From Eukaryota sp. TZLM1-RC (lineage: Eukaryota; Metamonada: BaSk clade), in the NCBI GenBank assembly GCA_040285825.1, contig JAUPSS010000003.1, positions 682,001 to 746,000 of the forward strand: DNA of 64,000 nt, in the 5' to 3' direction. Shown piece after piece: positions 1 through 9,779 of the stretch. A model generated the notes under the pieces. The model was given only the letters and a program-made list of their open reading frames with translations, had not been told where the DNA came from and made no database searches. The translations under genes were made by a program, and so were the position numbers. Positions within the stretch are counted from its first letter, which is position 1. Every line of letters begins with the position of its first letter.

Positions 1-1000
1 GACGTCAGCAACTGGGACAGACGAAGTCTCGCCGCCATACCAAACTGCGGTACAATAAGGAACTTTATTATTGTTCGAATCTACGTAATCAAAGTGATCT
101 ATAATTTTAACGATTACAGATTCTTCCATATCGCCAGCAGCAATATTCTTATGCCAATCAAGATCTTCTTTAGGGAAGTCTGAAAGGTATAGTTTACAAT
201 GATTTATACTTGCCGTAGACATCGAACCAGTGACAAGATTCTTGAGTAATAAACTTTTATTGGATTTAACGTCTTCAACGAGAAAAGGGCCAGCGAAGCA
301 ACCATGGAGTTTACCATTAGTCTTTAATCGCAAAACTAAGTCACCTTTATTAAAAGGGTTCCTATGTTTGTTAACTTCAGGCAGTTGTTGAGCTTGCCTG
401 AGCTCTGCCTCTTCTCTCTTCTTTGAAATCCTTTCAAGTTTTGCTTCAAGATCTTTAACAAAGGGAATATTAACATTAGCTGATTTTATTAATTCAAACA
501 TATTACTAGGATCAGCTCTAGGGCTGTGGTCGCTACCAAACATTAAATTGTAGGGCGAATGATCAGTAACTCTACTAATAGTTGAATTGATTTGAAGTTG
601 TACAATTGGGATATATTCACTCCAATTGCTATAATCGCCAGAGTCCACCAAAATCTTTCTTAGACTTTGTAAGATGTCTCTGTGTCGTCTTTCTACTAAA
701 CCATTGCTTTGTGAAAAGCTAGTTAGTGAACGACTTACTTCAATGTTTAATAAATCGCATAACCCTTTGAATATGGCATTTGCAAATTCAATACCATTGT
801 CACTATGAATCAACAGTGGGATACCAAAAATTGATACTACACTCCATAGGAGGTGATTGGTTGCCTCCACTGCATTCAATTCCTTTACAGGGCAAATGAT
901 CGTATACCTAGTGAACGAATCTACGAAAACTATTAAATATTTGAATCCATTATCATCTTGTTGTAATGGTCCAATAGTATCTGCGTTTAATCGTGCAAAG
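1..1000 (-). CDS. Integrase of retrotransposon A (partial)
   Basis: This reading frame, open to the window edge, encodes the integrase catalytic core and C-terminal part. The core begins around LNADTIGP near 985 (first acidic residue), has HSDNGIEF near 810 (second) and SQSNGLVERRHRD near 700 (the glutamate), so the DDE triad is complete. A basic region and a tail with an integrase C-terminal beta-barrel look (KGDLVLRLK, GPFLVEDV) follow. It is joined to the RNase H frame by a one-base deletion in a T run near 998, where the RNase H frame stops. The C-terminus is missing because the window begins here. Confidence 0.85.
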
Positions 1001-1991
1001 GTCGATCAGCCCAAAGAGAGCCAGATGATTCAATGACATTTTTAGGCACGTGTGCCGTCTTTTGACATGCTGGGCATCTCTTAATATGATTAATCATGTC
1101 TTTGCGCATGTCGGGCCAAAAGTAATCACTATTGAGTAATTTCTTTACGCTAGTCGTCACACTAGGATGGCCAACATTTGCATGTCCATGAATGATAGTT
1201 AAAGTCTGCTTCTTTAAACTATCTGGGATAACAATCTTCCCACGATTGTTGGTATACAATTGAATATCTGAATTATAATTGTAATCTTTATAATAATCAG
1301 GATTTGAATCAACATCTATAAGTTGTTCTTGCCTAATCTTTGAGATCCAAGTGTCAAATAAATCAAATTTAGTATCCTCAACTGCTTCTTTCAGTGCAGA
1401 TAAGCTATTGATCGTGGGTAGCTCAATTGTGGACGGTTGAGTAATATCATCCCTTAACAAATTAACTCTAGTTAATAAATTTAAATAGGGTAATTGTTCT
1501 TCAACTCTGTGAGATGCCAAGTTTCTCACTTGTTGGACTCGAGGGGTTTTGGGTTTGGTATCAACCAATCTAGACAACATGTCTGCCCAATAATTCTCCT
1601 CGCCTGCCGTGTGGACTACATCAAAATTGAATTCTGACAATATTGGTAGCCACCTCTTCACAATTCTGTTCTTTTCAGGAGCTGATATAAGGTATGCTAA
1701 ATTTCTATGATCAGTGAAAATAGTTAATTTCCTCGAAATTAAATAATTTTCTAAACTACTGTCAGTGAGAATTAGTAAAATTGCATACAACTCTTTCTGA
1801 AGTACAGACCAATTCTTTTGTGAAGTTGATAATAATCTGCTAAAGAAGGCAATAGGTACAACCTTTCTCTTAATTAGCGGTGTCGTAGGATCTTTAGGTG
1901 GGTTAGCTTCTTGCCATATTACTCCACCTACAGCCACATCAGACGCATCAGCACTTATTAAAAATATGCTTGTCTTCTGAGGGCAATTCAA
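987..1991 (-). CDS. RNase H and integrase zinc-binding part of retrotransposon A
   Basis: The protein opens with ISADASDVAVGGVIWQ, the first aspartate motif of Ty3/gypsy RNase H, and contains KELYAILL (glutamate) and FTDHRNLAYL (second aspartate). Around 1090-1180 an HHCC integrase zinc finger is visible (HGHANVGHPS, then CPACQKTA). It is a continuation of the pol polyprotein, not a separate gene. The frame enters from the RT by a one-base shift in a T run near 1965 and exits by another near 998. Confidence 0.88.
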   Translation of the reverse strand: MNCPQKTSIFLISADASDVAVGGVIWQEANPPKDPTTPLIKRKVVPIAFFSRLLSTSQKNWSVLQKELYAILLILTDSSLENYLISRKLTIFTDHRNLAYLISAPEKNRIVKRWLPILSEFNFDVVHTAGEENYWADMLSRLVDTKPKTPRVQQVRNLASHRVEEQLPYLNLLTRVNLLRDDITQPSTIELPTINSLSALKEAVEDTKFDLFDTWISKIRQEQLIDVDSNPDYYKDYNYNSDIQLYTNNRGKIVIPDSLKKQTLTIIHGHANVGHPSVTTSVKKLLNSDYFWPDMRKDMINHIKRCPACQKTAHVPKNVIESSGSLWADRPLHD

Positions 1992-2508
1992 GAGGGATAT
2001 TTGCTTTGATAAGATTTATAATCTTACCAAAAGCCTCGTCATGATCAGAAGTCCACTTGATCTTTGACGGTTTGTTTCTGGTTAATTTGTTGATTGGTTC
2101 TATCAAATCAGACAAGTTTGGCAACCAGTCACGTATATAATTAATCGAACCTATAAAACTCCTAACTTCAGGTAATGTCCTGGGTTTGGGTAGGTTGATC
2201 AGTCCCTCAATCCTAGACTCATCTATATAACGGGTTTTGTTTATAAAAATACTACCTAGAATTTTTATTTCATGTTTGCAAGTGGTAAAGCTACACTTGG
2301 GTAGGCCAAGGTTAACTCTAAAACGTTTGGCGCGTTCTAGGACCGTACCTACTCTAGATAGAAATTCATCCAGGGTCGAAGCTACTATTATTATATCATC
2401 GATATAAATAAATACGCCCTCAGAATCAAATATTTCCATCATCATGTTTTGGAAGACTGCAGGAACGTTCTTCAAACCAAAACAAGCCCTTTTAAAACTG
2501 ATCGACAT
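1948..2508 (-). CDS. Reverse transcriptase palm and thumb of retrotransposon A
   Basis: The segment starts at FKRACFGLKNVPAVFQ (RT motif B) and contains the catalytic FIYIDDIIIV (YxDD box), then motifs D and E (LGLPKCSF, KILGSIF) and the connection region leading into RNase H. It is separated from the preceding RT residues by a 41-bp insertion at 2591-2631 that introduces stops, so the polymerase cannot be made from this copy as it stands. Confidence 0.88.
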   Translation of the reverse strand: MSISFKRACFGLKNVPAVFQNMMMEIFDSEGVFIYIDDIIIVASTLDEFLSRVGTVLERAKRFRVNLGLPKCSFTTCKHEIKILGSIFINKTRYIDESRIEGLINLPKPRTLPEVRSFIGSINYIRDWLPNLSDLIEPINKLTRNKPSKIKWTSDHDEAFGKIINLIKANIPLELPSEDKHIFNKC

Positions 2509-2590
2509 CCCGGGAATTGATACGGTAGTTTTATCAATATCCTCTTCTGCAATTTTGAGCTGCCAAAATGCCTTAGGTAAATCTAGAGTT

Positions 2591-2631
2591 TTTCTTTTTA
2601 TATTATTTAATTTTATTCAACAACAAATATG
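2591..2631 (-). mobile_element. 41-bp LINE tail insertion inside the RT gene
   Basis: The 41 bases are flanked by perfect 12-bp direct repeats AAATCTAGAGTT at 2579-2590 and 2632-2643. Removing the insert and one repeat restores an uninterrupted RT frame across the site. Read on the minus strand the insert is A/T-rich, has AATAAA-like runs and ends in A-rich sequence, like the 3' ends of the LINE copies elsewhere in this window. It is therefore best read as an extremely 5'-truncated LINE insertion with a 12-bp target-site duplication. Confidence 0.75.
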
Positions 2632-5600
2632 AAATCTAGAGTTGCTATATAATTAGCTTTACTTAGAAACTCTAAAATGTCGCTAATCCTGGGCAAATTT
2701 GCCTCTACAGGTTTAGTTAAATCATTTACTCCACCAATACCACTAAAATCGCCAGTTAATCGTGGTTTCCTGTGATCAGGGTAAATCACAAGACAGATGG
2801 GACTACTGAATTGAGACTTTGCGGGCACAGCAAATCCATTACGGATCAATTCGTTAAAAATTTCCTCGGCTACCCGTTGTTTTTCTGGGTTTAATCTTCG
2901 AGGTTTCCTTTTGACGACCTTACTTTCGTCATAAAATGGAATGGTCATCGGCTGACAATCAATTCCATCCGGGTGAGGTAGCCCACTAAATACATTTCTA
3001 TATTTTTCGCGTAGCACGACTAGGCGTTCCTCGTCCCTAATGTCATCCAGGCATATTCTACAGCCCAACTCATCTAACTCATGTCTAAATGTGGAATGCC
3101 CAAAATCATTACCTAAGTCTGATTTATTACTCAATTGTTCAATGAATCTAATTGGTTGACAAATTCTATTATCGAACTCACATTCAGCATTTAAGATGGT
3201 GCGATGTTCGCGATCCAGATTAATATTAAAACCGTGCTCCGTGCGTAGCCCCAAGGTTTGTAATAAGTCTCTTCCGATCAAAAAATTATTGGTACCAGGA
3301 ATGATCTGGAATTCGATCCTTAAAAACACTTGAGTGGCCAAGCTACCCACATTTAGAGCAAGAACACCATTTGCACATCCCAGGGTCGTGGAGCGAATAC
3401 CATTTGCCGATAAGTATTCGACAGTCTTATTGTCATTAACTGTCATATTACATTTAGAGGCTAAATCCATTGATAATGCTGAAAATGCAGCTCCATTATC
3501 AATTTCGCCTTGTACTTCTACGTTATTTATGGTGCAGGTTAACCAAAGTTCCCCGTTAGAACTTTCTTGGTCCTCTGCTACCCTGGATAGTCTAACACTG
3601 TGGATAGAACCCACAGGATTGGATGACTCTCTAAATCTTTTTAATGGATTTAGGTGATTATAATTCGAATCTGTTTTGCTCATTATATAAATGGATTTGA
3701 TTGAATTATTTGTAAGGTTATTGTTTAAAGATGTATAATCATCTGATTTATTACTACTACTTTTACGTTTTCTATCACGTCTTTCTCCTCCTTGACGCTT
3801 TTTTGAACCCGGTCTTCCCACTAATTTAAAACATTTCTCTTCAGGATGTTTATTGGTTTTACATAAGTTACACCATTGCTCTGAAGGGATGGGTCGACTG
3901 CTTACTCTAGGGTTCTTAAAAGGACCTTTTGACTGGCTTCGTCCTTTTTGCGCAGGAGCGTGAGCACCAAAAGCTGTTCTAATCAAATTCATGTCTTTGA
4001 TCGAGGATTCAAGGCTATTGACCTTGTTAACAAATGCGTTACCTAAATCGTAAATCGCATCGCCCAGTTTCTCGTTACTCGAATCAAACTTACCAATCCA
4101 AATGATATATGTGTCCATCAATTGATTGTTTGTTTTGTCGTTAATAGTTTCGAGAAATCTCTTTGCTGGGTAGACGACAGACGGATTACCATCCGTTCCG
4201 GGCATAATTGTAGAGCGTCGAATTATATATATGATTTGCTCTATGAAGGCTGTCCATGAAGATTCAGCAGACATTTTGCGACTGATCTCAGGTGGTCTTA
4301 CAGACCTTAAAGCCTTCTCAACATCGGTAGGGTATTTGTACTGGGTGCTGAGTAGCAAATATTCCCAGATTTCGGCGTCAGATGGGTTGTTGCCTAACAC
4401 GTTTGTTCGGCCTCCATAAAAACTCTGCCATTCTGCGATGACCTTACCCTCAATCATAAATCTCAAATACAAAGGGTCCACTTCGAAGAACATAGATCTA
4501 ACGAAGTCGTACTGATGAACAGGTTGACCGTATTTGGTGATCGGCGTAAATGCTCTGGTGGGTCCATCGCGATCCCTAACTGTTTTAGCCCAATTGCCAA
4601 AGTTAAGAACGAAGTCGAAGATCTTCTTGGCGTCAAACGCTTCATTTAACTTAACTAGGCATCTCAGTTTGTCGTCTATTCTTTTCCTCAATTTCTCCTC
4701 GTCTGTTACAGGAGTTCTATAAAGACCGAGGGTGTCGACGAGAGAATCTCTAGGAGCATTCGTTCCTAGGGGTTGCGTGGGTATAGATGATTTTATAACA
4801 GATGCTTGTGTAGGAGTTGCTTCACAAGAAGCTCTCCTAGATGCCAGAGGCCCTACAGAAGGTGTACTATATAGGTTCATATTCCTCTCTTCTGAAGGCA
4901 ATGTTTCGCCCAACCTTATGATAAATCTTGTCTTAGGAGGTTCCTCCTGCACAGGTACAGTCTGGGCTGGTGGTCTTAAATCCACCCAATCTGGTGCATC
5001 TTTAGATCCTCTAGGGACCCCTGCTAGTTTATGATCATATGGAAGGCAACTGCTCTTTATTAAGACATTCTCAAAAACATTTTGGTCGGGCCAGCTATCA
5101 ACCCATGCCTTAAGTTTAGCCATCCATGCATCAGGGTATACTAGTATTAACTTGTTGGGGCCAACACGTTGCTCTTTCAATTCAATTACCCTCGTGCCTA
5201 TTTCTCTAATATAGGACTCTTTGGTATGAAATTGAAGGGTGTCACCTCGAGATTCATCGAATCTGCCCCCAAGCATAATAAGAATGTCCGCAATGGAATC
5301 TTTTGGGTGTACATTCTCCACTAGGAAATGCCTTACGACGCCTCTAAGGTTTCTACCTTGTTGATTATGAGGATACATTTTAGCTATCCAAAATAGTCTG
5401 TCGTAAGCTTCTTGATTTCCACTGAAATATATTTTGTGGTCATCAATTGCATCCCTATGCCATTTGGCAGGCCTGGGAGTAGCAGCTTGATACTTTGATC
5501 GAGGTGCGCTAAAATAGCAATCCTCGACTGCACTCATTCCACACGAGACTGCCGAATCGGTAAGATCATCCAATCTCTTTAAAAAGATTTGGACTTTGAT

Positions 5601-5651
5601 CATAACTCTCGTAGACGACGTCGTCAAGTGTTTTGCCGTGGGCTTCCCCAA
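2613..5651 (-). CDS. Gag-protease-RT N-terminal polyprotein of retrotransposon A
   Basis: A 1012-residue frame. The N-terminal two thirds is a gag-like region without recognised catalytic motifs. A CCHC zinc knuckle (CNLCKTNKHPEEKC) lies around residue 605. A retropepsin-like domain follows: IDNGAAFSAL in place of the usual D-S/T-G-A, and FLIGRDLLQTLGL as the C-terminal flap motif. The start of the RT follows (PFYDESKVVKRKPRRLNPEK, then LTGDFSG and LPRISDILEFLSKANYIATLD). The frame ends where the 41-bp insertion interrupts RT. The gag region and knuckle are like those of the second element but clearly diverged. Confidence 0.85.
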   Translation of the reverse strand: MGKPTAKHLTTSSTRVMIKVQIFLKRLDDLTDSAVSCGMSAVEDCYFSAPRSKYQAATPRPAKWHRDAIDDHKIYFSGNQEAYDRLFWIAKMYPHNQQGRNLRGVVRHFLVENVHPKDSIADILIMLGGRFDESRGDTLQFHTKESYIREIGTRVIELKEQRVGPNKLILVYPDAWMAKLKAWVDSWPDQNVFENVLIKSSCLPYDHKLAGVPRGSKDAPDWVDLRPPAQTVPVQEEPPKTRFIIRLGETLPSEERNMNLYSTPSVGPLASRRASCEATPTQASVIKSSIPTQPLGTNAPRDSLVDTLGLYRTPVTDEEKLRKRIDDKLRCLVKLNEAFDAKKIFDFVLNFGNWAKTVRDRDGPTRAFTPITKYGQPVHQYDFVRSMFFEVDPLYLRFMIEGKVIAEWQSFYGGRTNVLGNNPSDAEIWEYLLLSTQYKYPTDVEKALRSVRPPEISRKMSAESSWTAFIEQIIYIIRRSTIMPGTDGNPSVVYPAKRFLETINDKTNNQLMDTYIIWIGKFDSSNEKLGDAIYDLGNAFVNKVNSLESSIKDMNLIRTAFGAHAPAQKGRSQSKGPFKNPRVSSRPIPSEQWCNLCKTNKHPEEKCFKLVGRPGSKKRQGGERRDRKRKSSSNKSDDYTSLNNNLTNNSIKSIYIMSKTDSNYNHLNPLKRFRESSNPVGSIHSVRLSRVAEDQESSNGELWLTCTINNVEVQGEIDNGAAFSALSMDLASKCNMTVNDNKTVEYLSANGIRSTTLGCANGVLALNVGSLATQVFLRIEFQIIPGTNNFLIGRDLLQTLGLRTEHGFNINLDREHRTILNAECEFDNRICQPIRFIEQLSNKSDLGNDFGHSTFRHELDELGCRICLDDIRDEERLVVLREKYRNVFSGLPHPDGIDCQPMTIPFYDESKVVKRKPRRLNPEKQRVAEEIFNELIRNGFAVPAKSQFSSPICLVIYPDHRKPRLTGDFSGIGGVNDLTKPVEANLPRISDILEFLSKANYIATLDFIFVVE

Positions 5652-6552
5652 AGAGGAAGGGCCAACGTTTCGCTAAATAGTCACGTCGCACCTTCTCACA
5701 TTCGGCTGGGTCTACGTCTCCCGCAAGACGCTCTGACTCATTCTCAGCCATTTTTAATAATTCGTCATCACTCCAATCCAGTATATCTTCGGGAGGATTG
5801 GCGATGAGGTCCAATAAGAAATCTCTAGTTACAGCCTCAACTGCCTTTGCTAATTTCCTGCGGTAAAGACCCTGAGAAGTCCTTTCCGTAGATGGGAAAC
5901 TAGGAGTTGGATTAGGAGGATTGGGTGTATGAGGTGGTTCATCATCGCTCTCATCCCTCTCCTGCTGTAGTTCTGATTAAGAGATCCTCTGGAATCACTT
6001 TGAGGTTCCTCACTTGAGCTGATGTCAGAAGTAGGTGAGGAGGGAGTTTTACGTGAGGAGCCAGTCGTAGACTGTTGCTCGCCTTCACCTCCTTCACCTT
6101 CTGTACAAGCGTCAGATTTGGTACCCTACAACAAACGCTTTGAATCTCCGTTGCTCGCTCGGAGTGAGAAAACTCTTCCTACAAGGAAGGAGCTCCGAGG
6201 AGTTGTCAGGGTATGTGTATAGTTCTGACACATCAACAACGTGGTTACCTCTCTCCGTATAAGGGAGGTGACTTCTTTTCTGGGAGGTGGGGCTCTCCTC
6301 AGTGCGAAGTTCACTCTCCTTATTGAGGAGGTGGCTTTCTTTCTGAGAGGCAATGCTCTTCTCAGCGGAAAGCTCACTCTCCTTTGGAGGATTACTCTTC
6401 CCGAAGGAAGGACTACTCTCCGCAAGTGGAGGATTACTCACCGAGGGCGGTGGACTGTTCTCCTTCAAAGAAGGGACATTACTCTTCCTCAGAGAGGAAG
6501 GAGGGTTATCATTGTGGCTATTCAAGCCATTAATTAATGATGCTCTATCCAT
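5566..6552 (-). CDS. Gag N-terminal region of retrotransposon A, frameshifted
   Basis: From an ATG at 6552 the frame runs 146 residues to 6112. It is rich in short S-N-P-P / K-E-S / S-Q-K repeats that reflect imperfect tandem repeats in the DNA between 6240 and 6480. The same frame reopens at 5814-5566 (the segment with ILDWSDDELLKMAENESERL), and a one-base shift leads into the main frame at 5651. The low-complexity start resembles the repeated N-terminus of the other element. The ATG directly follows the candidate 5' LTR. Confidence 0.6.
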
Positions 6553-6553
6553 A

Positions 6554-6612
6554 TGATAACAAGAATAAGGAATAATTTATTAGAATTTCACCGGCCCTTA
6601 TAAAGGCCATCA
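6554..6612 (-). repeat. Candidate 59-bp 5' LTR of retrotransposon A
   Basis: The stretch begins TGATAAC and ends GGCCATCA on the plus strand, giving short imperfect inverted ends TGAT/ATCA, and contains a TATA-like CTTTATAAGG on the minus strand. It sits just before the gag ATG, as the proven 79-bp LTR does in the other element. The matching 3' LTR is outside the window, so the limits are a guess. Confidence 0.4.
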
Positions 6613-6692
6613 CTAGTGAACTATGTTATATAAATATAAATGTACTAGACTAATTGTCCACAGTACAACACCACGACTGATGTTGTATAGAA

Positions 6693-6903
6693 ACATCGAG
6701 AAAAATGTAATGAAACGGGAAAGTGTGTTCACACAATGCACACATCAACGATTCATCAAGAATAGAAGAAGATCTATGAGTGAATGTGGCTACAACACAA
6801 AAGGAAGAATTCATTGATCATACTTCTCACCAAGAATGAAAGTTCTTGGAATAAGTTTGAATGATGCTTGAAGAAAGTATGCATTTCGAATGAAAACCAC
6901 AGA
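6693..6903 (+). repeat. Duplicated fragment of the arrestin/zinc-finger promoter region
   Basis: This stretch matches the reverse complement of about 56150-56370 with high identity, including the shared runs GTGTTCACACAATGC and AGTGAATGTGGCTACAAC. In the parent locus that DNA is the head-to-head promoter and first codons of a zinc-finger gene and the 5' flank of the arrestin gene. The zinc-finger frame is not maintained here. Bases 6904-7129 hold no recognisable gene. Confidence 0.8.
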
Positions 6904-7129
6904 ATAATTGAGATAATCTGCTTTGTGATAGTTGAAACAAAAAGTATTTCACAATCTATCAATAACTACAGACACAAAATAGCTCGTTTATCACCACAAA
7001 TTTGGTTGCAACAAGCACAACACGTCTCATTCTCAATGAATCAAGAATTTCACCAACGTGTTTACATCTTTCAAATGATATTTCCTTAATTATTTTTGTA
7101 AAGGTAATATTCAATTTACTGAAATTTTT

Positions 7130-7810
7130 TTTAAAACTGGAATATTTATTGAGATAAAAAAACCCATCTAGAATTCAATATCCTCCAAACAAGCGTCACT
7201 ATTACTGAACCTACTCACAGCATTACGTTCATATTCTACACCAATAGCTAAAAGTGCCTTTGAAATCATTGTTGGAATAGACTTGAAAATGCAAAAAACA
7301 ATTCTATTTAACCAGAAAGTGGAATTCATTGTTTTGCCAGACCTATTCAGTAACACTTTCTTAAAATTTTCAAAAAAAGTGCAACCCTGAAGGTCCAATA
7401 TTGCCAAAAAGAGAAATTGCAAACGGCACAAACTGATATTTCACATCTTCCACTCTACCTAACTGTGCCAAAGGTTCTTCATATTTTTTTATCTTCTTTT
7501 TTTCGGCGTTAGATAACGGCGAATCAGCGGAATACACTAAACGAGCAGCAGAATTTTTGCAAACATCAACTGAGACAACATCTACAACATTGAGAACACC
7601 ATCGATCCGTGGAGCTACTAAATCTGCCCTTCTTTTACCAAAGGAATCATCAGTTTGATCTGAAGACAGCTTACGTACTAGTGGCTCAATAAATGCCTCT
7701 ATATTGAAACTTTTGCACATGGCATATAATTGATCACAAACTGAGTCATGAACAATTGAGCGATAAGTTATAAAATACTTACAGTTCTGATCAAAAAATC
7801 AATAAACTGA
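7130..7810 (-). mobile_element. 5'-truncated RLE-type LINE, endonuclease end
   Basis: The minus strand encodes the C-terminal part of a non-LTR retrotransposon polyprotein. NCKYFITYRSIVHD (end of the C-C-H-C zinc finger) is followed by KRRADLVAPRIDGVLNVVDVVSVDVC, the restriction-like endonuclease core, and by the conserved tail FVPFAISLFGNIGPSG and FWLNRIVFCIFKSIPTMISKALL. The two halves are in different frames (shift near 7400), so it is a dead copy. The same domain order recurs at 14.3, 33, 37, 44 and 51 kb. The family resembles R2/R4/Dong-type elements, which carry an RLE instead of an APE nuclease. Confidence 0.8.
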
Positions 7811-8042
7811 GTTTGTATAAAGTAAAGACCACTCAAGATGTAGATTCAATCTTGATTCACTCAAATCATAACAATTAGAATTTGAATTGAAGTGCAAGTA
7901 TTTATTTGTTGATGTATCACCAAATTGTATTAAATTCTGGAAAATTAATTTTAATAAAGAGACAACTTATGTAATTTATCAACAAATATTAAATTATAGC
8001 TTCCTTTTGAAATACTAATATACATATACTGCAAAATCTGGA

Positions 8043-8761
8043 TTAATCAAAATTGACCTCATCCTCCTGATTTTGACTCTCGATAGGAGGAGGACTCATC
8101 GCCACTCTCTCTTCTTCCCTTTCATTGTGAACTAAAGAGTGATCAGGACTGGTATTCTCATTGACAGGACTATCAGAAGGAGGGTTCTTGCCAATTTGGG
8201 CTGGACATGACCGAGACATTGACGGGGAGAAAGAAGCACTCTGTTTGCGTTGTTTGACCAAGTGTCCCTTTTCAGTTCTTGGCACGACTTCCCTTAGGTT
8301 TTGTTCATATTTACGATGTCGAACACCGTGATCCTTCCATTCAGCAAGACTAAAAGTGGGTGGTTTCGTTTGAATTCTGTGTAGAATACCCTGATTTTCA
8401 TGCGTAATTCGCTCCAATTCCCGTTTTCTATAATTTCGGTGAAGAGTTCCTGGATGTTGAGAAAACGATAGAGAGTTGTCTAAAGTGTTCGACTTTGACA
8501 TGATATCTGAGATTTGACCAAGAAGACGGTAGTTCTCACGTTCTATTTCAGTAAATCGTTCTGAGGTCAATAATAGCGGGTCCACATTCCTTCGTCAATC
8601 TGTTGCTTTTTCTTGTTCTCAAAGACGTGGCGGTGGTCGGGTGGTGGTTTGTTATCAATGGCAGGTTTCATTTTCTTAAGTTTCTGACGATGTAAGTTAA
8701 GTTCACGTTGGCGCCATTTTTGTTCAAGTAGCTTATTGGAAGAAGGTATGGCTCGATACAT
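8043..8761 (-). CDS. CFAP97 / Hemingway-domain protein
   Basis: The first 57 residues (HRQKLKKMKPAIDNKPPP, KKKQQ) and, in another frame, IERENYRLLGQISDIM, the RKRELERITHENQGILHRI core and FSLAEWKDHGVRHRKYEQNL match the CFAP97 domain along its whole length. Members are axonemal or basal-body proteins of ciliated eukaryotes. After the domain comes a roughly 90-residue Ser/Pro-rich tail with no known fold. The two frames join best by removing about 29 nt between 8556 and 8584, which gives IDE-ERFTEIEREN. The acceptor is a normal CAG but the implied donor starts GA, so either the intron has an unusual donor or one base is missing. ATG 8761 is the only upstream start. Confidence 0.85.
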
Positions 8762-9018
8762 TTAAAAGGTGTAAGGCGGTTTCTGTCTGTGGTGTTCACT
8801 TGAAAAGCGTAGTTTATCTACTGTGAATTTCACTTATCATGCATTCCCCTGTGAAATTCACTCCTGTTTTCAACTTTCTCAATGTCTACTCACAGGCTGT
8901 AAGAGACATGTAGCATCATTTGACAAAGACAATCATGATCTTCATCAATGGGCTACCTCACTTAAATACACCTACTGCTTTCACAGAACAAAGCCTCGCG
9001 ACTTGATGTATCTAAGTG

Positions 9019-9052
9019 GATCTACCAAATGCTACTAGGGCATTTGTAGATC
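9019..9052. other. Near-perfect hairpin next to the Fanzor remnant
   Basis: Bases 9019-9032 and 9040-9052 form a 13-bp stem with one bulged base and a 7-nt loop. It lies about 50 bases past the stop of the Fanzor-like reading frame (which ends at 9105 on the minus strand), the place where TnpB and Fanzor loci keep their guide-RNA sequence or element end. Function is not shown. Confidence 0.45.
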
Positions 9053-9104
9053 GGTCTCAAACAGTTTTTCAAAGTTTTTGTTTCTCTTTGCTCAGGTTGC
9101 CCAT

Positions 9105-9392
9105 TCATTTCCTCAACAGAGCTTCTGGGCAAATGTATCTTTCCGGCCACAATTCCGCTTTCTTCTTAATTTGAATATTTTTTGCAGCGGAAATATCTCT
9201 GTCATATATTATTTGACACTCAGTACAAATACGCATCTGCCATGAGCCTGCTTGAATATTCTCGGCCATGCAACAACTTGACATTTTGCTTGTATTAAAT
9301 TCACTGGTTGACAAGTGCTTCACGTCCTTTTGATAACACAACCATTTTCTGAAAGCCCTTGCTGATCCATGATGCTTTGACTCCCAGTACAA
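9105..9392 (-). pseudogene. Fanzor/TnpB-like nuclease, C-terminal fragment
   Basis: The 95 residues match the end of Fanzor/TnpB RuvC nucleases. ARAFRKWL and LSTSEFNTSKMSSCC correspond to the glutamate motif and first zinc cysteines, and CTECQIIYDRDISAAKNI to the last cysteine pair and third RuvC motif, with the aspartate of the usual NRD kept (DRD). The N-terminal half, including the first RuvC aspartate, was not found upstream (9393-9770 has only weak open frames). It differs clearly from the two copies next door and at 43 kb, so it is another lineage. Confidence 0.7.
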
Positions 9393-9779
9393 TTCATGAA
9401 AGCATTAATTTTACTGTTCAAACACCATTTATTCTAAGAGTTTTACATTTTGACATTGAAACTGTGATGTTGGGTAAAAAGCTCAGTTATGAGGACTAAA
9501 CAATTGTCATTTCAAGAGAAAATTCAATCTCTTACTGTGACAAGATTGTTGCAAATTCTGTTTCTCATATTGTTACTGGAGAACAGATTGAATTAAATCT
9601 TTGTTTTTGCAATTTTGTACAAAAGTCACCAATCAGAAATGAACATTATTGTAAAGTTGATGATAAAAATATCAATTTATATCATCATTTTTGTGAAAAT
9701 GAATTGCTGAGTTCATTCAAACAATTAGAATAAATTCAAAATTCTCAAATAGTATCTGGTTTCAATATTGTCAACTTTG

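Larger units (their letters stand above)
1..6612 (-). mobile_element. Ty3/gypsy-type LTR retrotransposon A, 3' end beyond the window
   Basis: Reading the minus strand from about 6552 down to 1 gives gag-like, CCHC knuckle, protease, reverse transcriptase, RNase H, HHCC zinc finger and DDE integrase, in the Ty3/gypsy order. It is related to the complete element at 23638-30913: the RT, RNase H and integrase align through most of their length. The coding frame is broken several times (near 5650, 2510-2612, 1985 and 998), so this copy is older and probably dead. Its 3' LTR lies left of the window. A possible very short 5' LTR is at 6554-6612. Confidence 0.9.
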
